In this document: positions 1-9,455 of the stretch, one piece after another
How the letters are laid out: the number at the start of each line of letters is the position of its first letter
Numbering within the stretch: the first letter of the stretch is position 1
Notes under the pieces: generated by a model
What the model saw: only the letters and a program-made list of their open reading frames with translations
Told to the model about the DNA's origin: nothing
Databases searched by the model: none
Made by a program: the position numbers and the translations under genes
Source of the DNA: Paenibacillus alba
GTDB taxonomy: Bacteria; Bacillota; Bacilli; Paenibacillales; NBRC-103111
Assembly: GCF_013204855.1 (NCBI RefSeq)
Contig: NZ_JABMKZ010000003.1
Location: 558,001 to 622,000 of the forward strand
Direction: 5' to 3'
DNA: 64,000 nucleotides

Positions 1-606
1 GGTGTGCTTGCGCTGGACTTAGGTGCAAATATGGATGCTACACCAGAGCAACTTGTGCAATATGCCATTATGGGAAGTATTTACCGTTCCAAAGTGCATG
101 GCGTTGCGAAGCCTCGGGTAGGTCTGTTGAATGTAGGAACAGAAGCAGCCAAAGGGAATGAATTAACCAAAACAGCATATCCTTTAATGGAACAAGCACC
201 TATTCATTTCGTGGGCAATGTGGAATCCTCACAAGTGCTCCGTGCCAAATGCGATGTTATCGTATGTGACGGTTTTGCGGGGAATATCATGCTGAAAACC
301 TTGGAAGGCGCGGCTTCCGCTATTTTCTCGGCACTCAAGCAGGAATTTACAAAAACTATATTTACAAAGCTGGCTGCGGCTGTCCTGAAACCGGGACTTA
401 CCCAATTCCGCAAAAAGTTAGACTATAACGAACATGGGGCAGCCCCGTTTCTGGGGATTGATGGCCTTGTTCTGAAAAGCCATGGCTCCTCAGATGCCAA
501 TGCCATTAAGAATGCCGTTCGCCAAGCGCGAATAGCCCTGCAAAATGATTTGGTTGGCACCATATCCGCCGAAATAAGCCATGGGAAGAGTGATATAACA
601 ACATGA
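1..606 (+). CDS. plsX: Phosphate acyltransferase PlsX, C-terminal part (5' end outside window)
   Basis: This is the last 201 codons of PlsX, the peripheral membrane enzyme that turns acyl-ACP into acyl-phosphate for the PlsY step of phosphatidic acid synthesis. The open frame runs into the window edge, so the start lies upstream; full-length family members are about 330 residues. The visible part carries the family segments GLLNVGTEAAKGNE, VIVCDGFAGN and GAAPFLGIDG. Its stop overlaps the fabH start by 4 bases (ATGA), so the two are translationally coupled, as in the fapR-plsX-fabD-fabG operon of Bacillus. Any FapR operator would be outside the window. Confidence 0.95.
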   Translation, partial: GVLALDLGANMDATPEQLVQYAIMGSIYRSKVHGVAKPRVGLLNVGTEAAKGNELTKTAYPLMEQAPIHFVGNVESSQVLRAKCDVIVCDGFAGNIMLKTLEGAASAIFSALKQEFTKTIFTKLAAAVLKPGLTQFRKKLDYNEHGAAPFLGIDGLVLKSHGSSDANAIKNAVRQARIALQNDLVGTISAEISHGKSDITT

Positions 607-1589
607 ATCTAATACCAGTTGGGGTCCTCGGAACGGGGAAATACGTACCAGAGCGTATATTAACGAATCAAGAACTTGAAACCATGGTCGAAACGAATGA
701 TGAATGGATCGTCAGTCGAACAGGGATTCGCGAAAGAAGAATCGCAGCAGAAGGACAAGCTACCTCAGATCTATGCTATGAAGCTTCCCTCCTTGCGATG
801 GCTAGTGCAGGCATTACCGCGGATCAACTTGATTTGATCATCGTCGCGACCATTACACCGGACATGTCTTTCCCGTCGACTGCTTGCGTACTGCAAGAGA
901 AGCTGGGCGCTAAGAAAGCAGCTGCTTTTGATCTTTCTGCCGCTTGCTCCGGTTTCGTCTATGGCTTGGCGAATGCTTCGAACTTCATTGCAACAGGAAC
1001 TTATAAATATGCGCTCGTTATTGGGGCGGATTGTTTGTCCCGCATTACGGATTATACAGATCGCAACACATGCATTCTTTTTGGTGACGGAGCTGGAGCA
1101 GTAGTAATTGGCGAAGTCCCTGAACATAGAGGTTTCAAATCATTCGAGCTGGGTGCTGACGGTACAGGAGGTCCTCTTCTGAAAATTGAAGGCGGCGGTT
1201 CGCGAAATCCGGCCTCGCAAAATTCGATCGATCAACGTTTGCATTACATTTACATGGCAGGGGCGGAAGTGTTCAAATTCGCGGTGCGGATTATGGGGAA
1301 TGCTGCAGATGAGGCTTTGCGCAAAGCAGGCTGGGAAAAAGCAGATATTGACCTGCTGGTTCCTCACCAAGCGAACATGAGAATTATTCAAGCATCTTTA
1401 AACCGTTTAGAATTAACGGATGATAAATGTATGATCAACCTGGACAAATACGGCAACATGTCGGCGGCTTCAATTCCAGTCGCACTGGCAGAAGCTGCGG
1501 AGCAAGGCCGATTAAATGAAGGCGACCGCATTGTGTTGGTTGGCTTCGGCGGCGGCTTGACTTGGGGCGCGTCTGCCTTGGTTTGGTAA
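603..1589 (+). CDS. fabH: 3-oxoacyl-[ACP] synthase III (FabH)
   Basis: FabH starts fatty-acid synthesis by condensing an acyl-CoA primer with malonyl-ACP. The Cys-His-Asn triad is visible: Cys115 in LSAACSGFVYG, His255 in VPHQANMRI and Asn285 in YGNMSAAS. The length of 328 residues is normal for the family. In Firmicutes with branched membranes this enzyme usually prefers branched-chain primers, but that cannot be read here. The ATG start is fixed by the 4-base overlap with plsX. A 67-base gap separates it from fabD. In B. subtilis fabH genes sit elsewhere; fabH between plsX and fabD is common in other Firmicutes. Confidence 0.97.
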   Translation: MNLIPVGVLGTGKYVPERILTNQELETMVETNDEWIVSRTGIRERRIAAEGQATSDLCYEASLLAMASAGITADQLDLIIVATITPDMSFPSTACVLQEKLGAKKAAAFDLSAACSGFVYGLANASNFIATGTYKYALVIGADCLSRITDYTDRNTCILFGDGAGAVVIGEVPEHRGFKSFELGADGTGGPLLKIEGGGSRNPASQNSIDQRLHYIYMAGAEVFKFAVRIMGNAADEALRKAGWEKADIDLLVPHQANMRIIQASLNRLELTDDKCMINLDKYGNMSAASIPVALAEAAEQGRLNEGDRIVLVGFGGGLTWGASALVW

Positions 1590-1656
1590 ACACATTTCTC
1601 ACAAGTCATCATCATTTCATCTTAAAATTTATCGCCAAAGGGGATTTTTTTCTCGT

Positions 1657-2607
1657 ATGGGTAAAATAGCATTTGTCTTTCCTGGTCAAGGTTCGCAGTC
1701 CGTAGGGATGGGGCATGATTTGTTCACGAATCATCCTGGGGCTAAAGCCTATTTTGAGCGCGCGAATGAAGCGCTGGGCTTCTCTTTATCAGATTTGATC
1801 TTCGAGGGTCCAGAGTACCAGCTGAAGATCACGTATCACACGCAGCCTGCACTGCTGACAACAAGCATTGCTTGTCTGGAAGCGTTCAAGGCTGCGGGCA
1901 TTGCACCGGACTATGTCGCAGGACATAGTCTGGGCGAGTACAGCGCGCTCGTCGCAGCCGGCGTGCTCGGCTTCGAAGACGCGGTCCGCACCGTGCGGGC
2001 CCGCGGCGAGTTCATGGAGCAGGCCGTCCCAGGCGGCCTGGGTGCCATGGCAGCCGTGCTGGGAGCCGAGCGCGCAGCGCTGGCGGAGCTATGCTCGGCT
2101 ATTACAAGCGGCGGCTCCGTCGTGGAGCTCGCCAATGTGAACTGCCCGGGACAGATCGTCGTCTCGGGCAGCCGCGAGGGCGTTGCAGCAGTTGTCGAAC
2201 GCTGCAAAGAAGCAGGCGCGAAGCGTGCCATACCGCTCGAGGTGAGCGGGCCTTTCCATTCATCGCTCATGAAGCCGGCTTCGGAGCGCCTCGCCGAGGT
2301 GCTCGCGTCCGTCGAGATGAGTGAGGCAGCCGTGCCCGTTGTGGCCAACGTAACGGCTCGTCCTGTCTCGCAGCCCAGCGACATTCGCGGGCTGCTGGTA
2401 GAGCAAGTGTATTCTCCTGTTCTATGGGAAGATACGATTGCGTACTTGATCGGCCAAGGCGTCGACACGTTCATTGAGCTTGGCTCAGGAACCGTTCTCG
2501 CCGGATTGATCAAGAAGGTCGACAAAACAGTGAAAACGGTGTCCATTGGAAGCCTAGAAGCTCTGGAGAAGTACACGCAGGAGGTACACAATCATGCTAA
2601 CGGGTAA
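1657..2607 (+). CDS. fabD: Malonyl-CoA:ACP transacylase (FabD)
   Basis: FabD moves malonyl groups from CoA to ACP, supplying the elongation substrate. The GQGSQ loop is at residues 10-15, the nucleophile Ser91 is in GHSLGEY and the catalytic His201 is in GPFHSSLM. Length is 316 residues, normal. A Shine-Dalgarno (AAAGGGG) precedes the ATG. The gene overlaps fabG by 14 bases. The middle of the gene, roughly 1880-2400, is much richer in G+C at third positions than either flank or the neighbouring genes, although the protein reads as an ordinary FabD throughout. Confidence 0.97.
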   Translation: MGKIAFVFPGQGSQSVGMGHDLFTNHPGAKAYFERANEALGFSLSDLIFEGPEYQLKITYHTQPALLTTSIACLEAFKAAGIAPDYVAGHSLGEYSALVAAGVLGFEDAVRTVRARGEFMEQAVPGGLGAMAAVLGAERAALAELCSAITSGGSVVELANVNCPGQIVVSGSREGVAAVVERCKEAGAKRAIPLEVSGPFHSSLMKPASERLAEVLASVEMSEAAVPVVANVTARPVSQPSDIRGLLVEQVYSPVLWEDTIAYLIGQGVDTFIELGSGTVLAGLIKKVDKTVKTVSIGSLEALEKYTQEVHNHANG

Positions 2608-3334
2608 AGTTGCACTCGTCACAGGTGCATCTAGAGGTATTGGCCGGGCGATTGCTTTGCATTTGGCTGAGCATGGCGCTGATGTTGCTGTGAACTATGC
2701 AGGAAGTGAAGCGGCAGCCGGCGAAGTAGTTGCAGCCATTGAAGCAATGGGACGCAAAGCTGTCAAACTGCGTGCAGATGTCAGCAGTTTTCAAGAAGCT
2801 GATGATTTAGTTAAGCAAACGTTAGAGATTTTTGGTAAAATTGATATTCTTGTGAATAATGCAGGCATAACAAGAGACAATTTAATCATGCGAATGAAGG
2901 AAGAAGAGTTCGATCAAGTCATCGCTACGAATCTGAAGGGCGTATTTAATTGCGTGAAAGCCGTTACTCGTCCTATGATGAAGCAGCGATTCGGTCGAAT
3001 TATTAATATATCTTCTGTAGTTGGCGTGCTCGGTAACCCGGGTCAAGCCAACTATGTAGCAGCCAAAGCAGGCGTTATTGGTCTAACCAAAGCGACGGCT
3101 AGGGAACTTTCTTCTCGAGGCATTACCGTGAATGCGGTGGCTCCAGGTTTTATTGAAACCGATATGACCGACAAATTGTCGGCCGAGATGCGAGAACATA
3201 TGTTGAAGCAGATTCCACTGGAACGTCTTGGCCAGCCTGAGGAAATTGCAAAGGTCGTGCGCTTCTTGGCGTCTGACGATGCTTCCTACATGACAGGCCA
3301 AACACTTCATGTAGATGGCGGCATGTACATGTAA
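2594..3334 (+). CDS. fabG: 3-oxoacyl-[ACP] reductase (FabG)
   Basis: FabG reduces 3-oxoacyl-ACP with NADPH in each elongation round. It is a classical short-chain dehydrogenase: the cofactor loop TGASRGIG is at residues 10-17, NNAG near 88-91, and the catalytic Asn113, Ser141, Tyr154 and Lys158 are all present. Length is 246 residues. The ATG lies inside the end of fabD, which indicates translational coupling. The next gene, acpP, follows after an 84-base gap containing a hairpin and a TATAAT element. Confidence 0.97.
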   Translation: MLTGKVALVTGASRGIGRAIALHLAEHGADVAVNYAGSEAAAGEVVAAIEAMGRKAVKLRADVSSFQEADDLVKQTLEIFGKIDILVNNAGITRDNLIMRMKEEEFDQVIATNLKGVFNCVKAVTRPMMKQRFGRIINISSVVGVLGNPGQANYVAAKAGVIGLTKATARELSSRGITVNAVAPGFIETDMTDKLSAEMREHMLKQIPLERLGQPEEIAKVVRFLASDDASYMTGQTLHVDGGMYM

Positions 3335-3359
3335 GATTTGCCAGAAAGAGAATCTAGAA

Positions 3360-3397
3360 ATTGCCTACTGGCAATCTGTCAAAGATTCTCGTATAAT
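3360..3397 (+). promoter_or_regulatory. Hairpin plus consensus -10 element upstream of acpP
   Basis: A perfect 6-bp inverted repeat (ATTGCC, loop TACT, GGCAAT; 3360-3375) is followed by a perfect TATAAT at 3392-3397, 22 bases before the acpP start codon. No good -35 hexamer lies 17 bases upstream (TGGCAA is the best), so a promoter that gives extra acpP transcript is plausible but not certain. The hairpin could equally be an mRNA processing or operator element. High ACP demand relative to other Fab enzymes would fit an internal promoter. Confidence 0.4.
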
Positions 3398-3418
3398 ACC
3401 AAAGAGGAGGTGAACCGG

Positions 3419-3652
3419 ATGTCCGACGTATTGGATCGTGTTAAACGAATTGTAGTCGATCGTCTAGGGGTTGATGAAGCTGAAGTCACCCTCGAAGCAT
3501 CTTTCAAAGAAGATCTTGGTGCTGATTCTCTCGATGTAGTTGAATTAGTAATGGAATTAGAAGATGAATTCGATTTAGAAATTTCAGATGAAGATGCTGA
3601 GAAGATTACGACTGTAGGAGAAGTTACGAATTACATAAAATCTCATACGTAA
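3419..3652 (+). CDS. acpP: Acyl carrier protein
   Basis: Small acidic carrier of the growing acyl chain, 77 residues. The phosphopantetheine attachment serine is Ser37 in the invariant DSL motif (GADSLDVV), and helix II is strongly acidic as expected. The frame is open further upstream, but the ATG at 3419 is chosen because AGAGGAGGTGA stands directly in front of it and the protein then begins exactly like other ACPs (MSDVLDRVK). It is followed by a transcription terminator and then fabF. Confidence 0.97.
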   Translation: MSDVLDRVKRIVVDRLGVDEAEVTLEASFKEDLGADSLDVVELVMELEDEFDLEISDEDAEKITTVGEVTNYIKSHT

Positions 3653-3661
3653 TAGTCTACC

Positions 3662-3700
3662 GAGTCCCGTTTCTAATCAAGACGGGACTCTCTCTCCATT
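3662..3700 (+). terminator. Hairpin terminator after acpP
   Basis: A perfect 9-bp inverted repeat GAGTCCCGT / ACGGGACTC (3662-3670 and 3682-3690) with an 11-base loop is followed by a pyrimidine-rich tail ending in TTTT. The tail is interrupted by C residues, so this is probably a partial terminator or 3' end stabiliser that sets the acpP to fabF ratio. Confidence 0.65.
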
Positions 3701-3748
3701 TTCAACCAACAACAAAATAAAGTCTTCCTACATAAGAAGGTGGTACAT

Positions 3749-4984
3749 ATGAACAGAGTTGTAGTTACAGGTATGGGCGTAGTTACTGCCCTTGGTCAAG
3801 ATTTGGAAACGTTCTGGGGGAATTTAACCTCTGGTAAATCCGGTGTCAGCTTAATTGAGAATTTCGATGTAAGCGAATACCCTACTCGCATTGCAGCTGA
3901 AGTGAAAGATTTCAACATTGAGAATTATGTGGATCGCAAAGAATCTCGCCGTATGGACCGTTTCGTTCAATTCGCAGTCGCGGGAGCCATTAATGCACTG
4001 AAGGACGCTAACTTGAATGTGAAAGAAGATACGGATCCTGAACGCGTAGGCGTTTCCGTAGGTTCTGGCATTGGCGGTTTGAATACTTGGGAAGAACAAC
4101 ATAGAATTCTTTTGGAAAAAGGGCCGAAACGTGTTTCGCCATTCTTCATTCCAATGATGATCGCGAACATGGCTTCTGGCCATATCTCGATGGTGACAGG
4201 CGCCAAAGGACCGAACTCCACAGCTGTAACCGCTTGTGCAACAGGAACGCACTCCATTGGGGATTCCTTCAAAATGATTCAACGCGGCGATGCTGACGTG
4301 ATGATTTGCGGTGGAGCAGAGGCGACCATCACACCAATTGGTGTAGCTGGTTTCTGTGCGCTGCGGGCAATGTCTACTCGAAATGAAGAGCCGCATTTGG
4401 CAAGCCGTCCGTTCGACACGGATCGTGATGGGTTTGTCATGGGAGAAGGCGCAGGCGTCATGATTCTGGAGTCTCTGGAACATGCGCAGCAGCGCGGAGC
4501 TCGCATTTATGCGGAAGTGATCGGTTACGGTATGAGCGGCGACGCTTATCACATGACAGATCCGGATCCGGACGGGGCGGCACGTTGTATGGTGAAAGCG
4601 ATTAAGGATGCAGGAATTGCACCAGAGTCCATTTCTTACATCAATGCTCACGGAACTTCTACTCCTGTAGGAGATAAATCGGAGACAATTGCGATTAAGA
4701 AAGCTTTAGGCGAGCATGCCTACAAAGTAGCAGTAAGTTCTACGAAATCCATGACAGGCCATTTGCTTGGTGCTGCGGGCGGGGTGGAAGCTGTTATCTG
4801 TGGACTGACGATTTCGAACAGTTTGATTGCGCCGACGATTAATCTGGTGAACCAAGATCCGGAATGTGATCTGGATTATGTGCCTAACACAGCTCGTGAA
4901 GCTAAGGTGGATATTGCGATGTCCAATTCCTTCGGCTTTGGCGGACACAATGCAACAATTATCTTGAAAAGGTTTGAAGCATAA
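3749..4984 (+). CDS. fabF: 3-oxoacyl-[ACP] synthase II (FabF)
   Basis: FabF is the condensing enzyme of fatty-acid elongation. The Cys-His-His triad is Cys163 (TACATGTHS), His301 (NAHGTSTP) and His338 (TGHLLGAAG). It is 411 residues, the usual size. The frame opens three codons earlier at a GTG, but the ATG at 3749 lies 8 bases after AAGAAGG, so it is taken as the start. It stands between the acpP terminator and rnc, as in many Firmicutes. Confidence 0.97.
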   Translation: MNRVVVTGMGVVTALGQDLETFWGNLTSGKSGVSLIENFDVSEYPTRIAAEVKDFNIENYVDRKESRRMDRFVQFAVAGAINALKDANLNVKEDTDPERVGVSVGSGIGGLNTWEEQHRILLEKGPKRVSPFFIPMMIANMASGHISMVTGAKGPNSTAVTACATGTHSIGDSFKMIQRGDADVMICGGAEATITPIGVAGFCALRAMSTRNEEPHLASRPFDTDRDGFVMGEGAGVMILESLEHAQQRGARIYAEVIGYGMSGDAYHMTDPDPDGAARCMVKAIKDAGIAPESISYINAHGTSTPVGDKSETIAIKKALGEHAYKVAVSSTKSMTGHLLGAAGGVEAVICGLTISNSLIAPTINLVNQDPECDLDYVPNTAREAKVDIAMSNSFGFGGHNATIILKRFEA

Positions 4985-5045
4985 TTTGCCTTCCTACGAA
5001 GAAAGATAACGGAATATCATTCTCTCGGGGTGGTGAGTTAAGCGG

Positions 5046-5747
5046 ATGAACCGTGATATTAAAGAACTGCAGCGACAAATCGGTATTACGTTCCGTAAGA
5101 CCGAGCTGCTGAAGCAAGCTTTTACCCATTCTTCCTATGTCAATGAACACCGCATTGCTGGACATAAAGATAACGAGCGGCTGGAATTTCTAGGCGATGC
5201 TGTCCTTGAGCTAACGGTTTCGGAATTTTTATATGACTCATATCCAGGGCGTTCGGAAGGCGAATTGACGAAGCTCAGAGCATCTATTGTGTGTGAGCCG
5301 TCACTAGTTACCTTTGCGGAAGATTTGGATTTCGGTGCTTTTGTTTTACTCGGCAAAGGGGAGGAATTGACGGGCGGGCGCTCCCGACCGGCACTCCTTG
5401 CAGACGTTTTTGAATCCTTCGTAGGTGCTTTATACCTCGATCAAGGGATTGATGTCGTCAAAGGGTTTCTCAAAAAGCATGTATTCACGAAAATTTCCAG
5501 CGAAGGCAAGCTGCTCGTTATTGATTACAAAACGCAATTGCAAGAGCATACTCAACATCACAATATGGGTTCTCTGGAATACCGGATTGTGAACGAACGT
5601 GGACCTGCACATGAGCGTGAATTTGTTGCAGAGGTTTACATGGATGTTGAACTTTTGGGGACTGGCGCTGGACGTTCCAAAAAAGAAGCAGAACAGCAAG
5701 CAGCAGCTCAAGCTTTGTTGAAATTGAATGTAACTATTCAGCGATAA
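5046..5747 (+). CDS. rnc: Ribonuclease III
   Basis: Double-strand-specific RNase for rRNA and scRNA processing and antisense RNA turnover. The catalytic signature [14 protein letters not shown] begins at residue 43. A C-terminal double-stranded RNA-binding domain covers about 160-230, ending [14 protein letters not shown]. Length is 233 residues. GGGGTGGTGA precedes the ATG. The order acpP-(fabF)-rnc-smc-ftsY is conserved in Firmicutes. A strong terminator follows. Confidence 0.97.
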   Translation: MNRDIKELQRQIGITFRKTELLKQAFTHSSYVNEHRIAGHKDNERLEFLGDAVLELTVSEFLYDSYPGRSEGELTKLRASIVCEPSLVTFAEDLDFGAFVLLGKGEELTGGRSRPALLADVFESFVGALYLDQGIDVVKGFLKKHVFTKISSEGKLLVIDYKTQLQEHTQHHNMGSLEYRIVNERGPAHEREFVAEVYMDVELLGTGAGRSKKEAEQQAAAQALLKLNVTIQR

Positions 5748-5763
5748 CGAATATAGCTAAGGG

Positions 5764-5790
5764 AGGCAGCTGCGGCTGCCTTTTTTGGTT
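5764..5790 (+). terminator. Intrinsic terminator after rnc
   Basis: A 7-bp perfect stem AGGCAGC / GCTGCCT (5764-5770 and 5775-5781) with loop TGCG is followed directly by TTTTTT. This ends the fab-rnc transcript before smc. Confidence 0.9.
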
Positions 5791-5843
5791 TTTATCTCTT
5801 ATTTTCAGAAGGGATATGTTACAATAATTTTTGAGGTGAGACC

Positions 5844-8800
5844 ATGTTTTTGAAACGGATTGAATTATCCGGGTTTAAGTCTTTCGCAGATCGGACGGAG
5901 CTGGAATTTGTGCGCGGTATCACCGCGGTTGTAGGTCCCAACGGAAGCGGAAAAAGCAATATTTCAGACGGTATCCGCTGGGTATTGGGGGAGCAAAGCG
6001 CAAAGTCTTTGCGTGGCGGTAAAATGGAGGATGTTATTTTTGCGGGCAGCGATTCACGCCGAGCTGTTAATTATGGGGAAGTCTCCCTGACACTCGACAA
6101 TACATCGCAGTCATTGCCGCTTGACTTTAATGAAGTAACGGTAACTCGCAGAGTGCATCGGAGCGGGGAGAGCGAGTATTTAATTAACAAGCAGCCCTGC
6201 CGTCTGAAAGATATAACCGAATTGTTCATGGATACGGGAATTGGGAAAGAAGCATATTCCATTATTGGACAAGGACGTATCGAAGAGATTTTGAGTACCA
6301 AATCCGAAGATCGCCGGGGCATCTTTGAGGAAGCTTCGGGGATTGTTAAATATAAATCACGCAAGCGTGAAGCGGAAAAAAAACTAAGTGATACCGAGCA
6401 AAATTTGCTGCGGATTCACGATTTGGTGTCTGAGCTCGAAGATCAAATTGAGCCTCTTCGCGAACAATCGGAGAAGGCTATTCGTTATAAGGAGCTTCGG
6501 GATACGCTCAAAAGCAGTGAAATTGCGATGTATGTGCATCAAATCGATCAAATTTATCTCGCTTGGAATGAAGCATCGCAGAAGCTGGAGAATCTCACGA
6601 AAGAGCAAACAGAGCTTTCTACTGTAGTGAACCAGCACGATGCTCATCTGGAGAAGCATCGCTGGGAAACGCGCCGTTTGGAAGAGGAACTCGAGAAGCT
6701 GCAAGAAAGCCTGCTTCAGCTGAGTGAAGATTTCGAGAAATGTGAGGGACACGGCGAAGTTCTTAAGGAACGCAAGAAGAACTACGTGGCGAATCAACAA
6801 CAGCTTAGCAGCACCCTCGCTATGCAGGAGCAGCGCAAAATTGATAAAGAAGCTGAACTTAGCGAACATCGGGAGAAAATTATCCAGATCGGTGCGCAGC
6901 TGTTTGAGTTTCAAGCCAAGCTGACGGCTGAGGAGCAGCGGCTGCAAGGCGTTAGCGGCGGCATCAGTTCTTCGCCGGAAGATCAATTAAAAGGCGAGCT
7001 GCTGGAGACGTTGAACCGGATGGCGCAGGCGCGAAACGAAATTCGTTATGCCGAGCAGCAAACCGAGAGCATTGGCCGTCGTCTGGAAAGATTGGACGAG
7101 GAACGCCACAAGTGGGCGGAACAACGCGAGAAGATTACACAGCGCAAGCAAGAGTTGACGGCTAAGCTGGAAGAAACCGTGAATGAAATTGAAGAAGTAA
7201 GGCAGCAATATGTGCAATTAACGCAAAGCTTGAAAAACAAGCAAGCTTTATTGGACGAAGCGCAAGGCATGGTTCGCAAATGGGAACAGAAGCTCGATGC
7301 GCTAACTTCTCGTCGAGATACGATGAAAGAAATGGCTAACGATTACGATGGGTTCATGCAAGGTGTTAAGGAAGTGCTCAAAGCGAAAAGCCGCAAGGAT
7401 TTGCGCGGAATTCGCGGCGCCATTGCCGAGCTAGTGAAGGTTCCGGCTGATGTGGAGATTGCGATCGAGACGGCGCTGGGCGGTGCCTTGCAAAATATCG
7501 TAGTCGAAACGGAAGCGGATGGCCGTGAAGCTATTGCTTTCCTGAAACGCCGCCAAATGGGTCGAGCCACGTTCCTTCCAATGAATGTTATACGAGGGCG
7601 TTCCATTTCGGATAACGAGCTCAGCTCATTGAAGGCTGCCAAAGGCTTTATTGGATTAGCTGTTGACCTTGTTTCTTTCGATGCTACATATCAAAATATT
7701 TTTTCGAGCTTGTTAGGCAATGTTGTTGTTGCACAAAGCTTGGAAGATGCGAATCATATTGCGGCAAAAGCGCAGTATCGCTATCGGGTCGTGACGCTTG
7801 AGGGGGATGTAGTAAACCCTGGGGGTTCGATGACGGGCGGAAGCCTGCAGAAGAAATCAACGAACTTGTTGGGACGGCAGCGTCAGATTGAGGAATTGGA
7901 TCAAGAGATCAAAAGTTCCGAGCAGCAGCTTAGCGGCTTGCGCAATCAATCCAGCGTCATGAAGCGCGAGATTACGGACGACATGATGACGATCGAGCAG
8001 CTTCGCCAGCTAGGAGAGCAAAAGCGTATCACGGAACAGCAAGTTCGCGCGGAACTAAATCCCTTGGAATCCGAGAGCCGCACGGTTGAAGAGCAGCTAT
8101 CGCTGGATACGCAAGACAGAAGCTCACTGCTGCAGGAGAAAGCAGATTTCGGACGCAAGAAGACAGAATCAGAAGCAAATCTGGCCGAGCTGCAGCAGGA
8201 AGAAGCTTCCCTTCAGCATGCCATTCGCGAGGCTGAAAGCTCACGCAAAGCGAATGAATCCGAGAAGGAAGAACTGCAAAGCCAACTGACGGATTTGAAG
8301 GTCAAGGTGGCGTCTATTTCGCAAGAAAAGCAATCCCTCCAAGATCAACAGCGGCGGTTGCAGCAGGACCTTAGTGAAGCTGATCGAGAAATGGATACGA
8401 ACCGTGGGCTCCTTGCCCAGCTGGAACAGGATATGGCGCTCCTTGAGCAGGAAACCGTGCTGCAAATTGAGTTGTTGAACGATCTCAAGCTGAAAAAGCA
8501 GCAATGTACGGAAAGTATCGAATTTAAAAGAGCTGAACGTACGGACTGGTTGTTTAAGCTTGAACAGGGAGAGAATGAAACTCGCGCCCAGCGGCAGCAG
8601 CTGAAACAGGTTGAAGAGAGCTTGCATCAAACGGAAGTTCGTGTGACCCGGTTGGATGTGGAACTCGAAAATCTGCTGAAAAAGCTGGCCGAAGAATATG
8701 AGCTTAGCTATGAGCTGGCCAAAGAACGCTATCCCATTCCTGAGGATATCCAAGGTACGCAAAACAAGGTGCGCGAGCTGAAACGCGAGATTACTTCCCT

Positions 8801-9419
8801 GGGAGTTGTGAATCTTGGGGCGATTGAGGAGTATGCGCGTATTTCGGAGCGTTTTGAATTCTTGAGCTCGCAGAAGGATGATCTGATCGAAGCCAAAACG
8901 ACGTTGTATCAGGTTATTCGAGAAATGGACCTAGAGATGTCCAAACGGTTTAAAACGACTTTTGATGCGATTCGCTCGCATTTCGGTGTTGTATTCGCCA
9001 AACTGTTCGGCGGCGGGCGTGCCGATTTGATTTTATCTGAACCAGAGAATATGCTGGATACAGGCATTGAGATCGTGGCACAGCCTCCTGGGAAAAAGCT
9101 GCAAAACCTTCAGCTTCTTTCTGGCGGAGAGCGTGCGCTAACCGCAATCGCCTTGTTATTCTCCATCATCTGTGTGAAACCAGTGCCATTCTGCGTACTG
9201 GACGAAGTAGAGGCTGCTTTGGATGAAGCGAACGTATCCCGTTTTGCAGAATACTTGCGTGAATTCTCGGAAATGACACAATTTATCGTCGTTACTCACC
9301 GCAAAGGGACGATGGAGGAAGCGGATGTGCTTTACGGCGTGACCATGCAAGAAGGCGGCGTTTCCAAGCTTGTTTCCGTTCGCTTGGAGGATGAGGAAGC
9401 CGTTGTCTCCGCATCATAA
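5844..9419 (+). CDS. smc: Chromosome segregation ATPase SMC
   Basis: SMC forms the ring-shaped bacterial condensin with ScpA and ScpB and organises newly replicated origins. The head contains Walker A GPNGSGKSN near residue 32. Two long Glu/Gln/Lys-rich coiled coils flank a hinge at about 510-660. The C-terminal head has the ABC signature LSGGERALT near 1092 and Walker B VLDEVEAALDEAN near 1117. Length is 1191 residues, typical. The ATG follows a GAGGTGA site. smc-ftsY coupling is conserved; scpA and scpB are not in this window, as usual. Confidence 0.98.
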   Translation: MFLKRIELSGFKSFADRTELEFVRGITAVVGPNGSGKSNISDGIRWVLGEQSAKSLRGGKMEDVIFAGSDSRRAVNYGEVSLTLDNTSQSLPLDFNEVTVTRRVHRSGESEYLINKQPCRLKDITELFMDTGIGKEAYSIIGQGRIEEILSTKSEDRRGIFEEASGIVKYKSRKREAEKKLSDTEQNLLRIHDLVSELEDQIEPLREQSEKAIRYKELRDTLKSSEIAMYVHQIDQIYLAWNEASQKLENLTKEQTELSTVVNQHDAHLEKHRWETRRLEEELEKLQESLLQLSEDFEKCEGHGEVLKERKKNYVANQQQLSSTLAMQEQRKIDKEAELSEHREKIIQIGAQLFEFQAKLTAEEQRLQGVSGGISSSPEDQLKGELLETLNRMAQARNEIRYAEQQTESIGRRLERLDEERHKWAEQREKITQRKQELTAKLEETVNEIEEVRQQYVQLTQSLKNKQALLDEAQGMVRKWEQKLDALTSRRDTMKEMANDYDGFMQGVKEVLKAKSRKDLRGIRGAIAELVKVPADVEIAIETALGGALQNIVVETEADGREAIAFLKRRQMGRATFLPMNVIRGRSISDNELSSLKAAKGFIGLAVDLVSFDATYQNIFSSLLGNVVVAQSLEDANHIAAKAQYRYRVVTLEGDVVNPGGSMTGGSLQKKSTNLLGRQRQIEELDQEIKSSEQQLSGLRNQSSVMKREITDDMMTIEQLRQLGEQKRITEQQVRAELNPLESESRTVEEQLSLDTQDRSSLLQEKADFGRKKTESEANLAELQQEEASLQHAIREAESSRKANESEKEELQSQLTDLKVKVASISQEKQSLQDQQRRLQQDLSEADREMDTNRGLLAQLEQDMALLEQETVLQIELLNDLKLKKQQCTESIEFKRAERTDWLFKLEQGENETRAQRQQLKQVEESLHQTEVRVTRLDVELENLLKKLAEEYELSYELAKERYPIPEDIQGTQNKVRELKREITSLGVVNLGAIEEYARISERFEFLSSQKDDLIEAKTTLYQVIREMDLEMSKRFKTTFDAIRSHFGVVFAKLFGGGRADLILSEPENMLDTGIEIVAQPPGKKLQNLQLLSGGERALTAIALLFSIICVKPVPFCVLDEVEAALDEANVSRFAEYLREFSEMTQFIVVTHRKGTMEEADVLYGVTMQEGGVSKLVSVRLEDEEAVVSAS

Positions 9420-9455
9420 TCAATTCATTTACACGTTAATATCTTAGGAGGAACC

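Noticed and set aside
1911-2591. 226-codon open frame on the minus strand inside fabD
   Set aside because: It is a by-product of the GC-rich codon use of fabD; no ribosome-binding site, and the plus-strand frame is a complete FabD with its catalytic residues.
3851-4651. 266-codon open frame antisense to fabF
   Set aside because: Composition rich in Cys, His and Asn with no domain, no upstream ribosome site, and fully covered by fabF.
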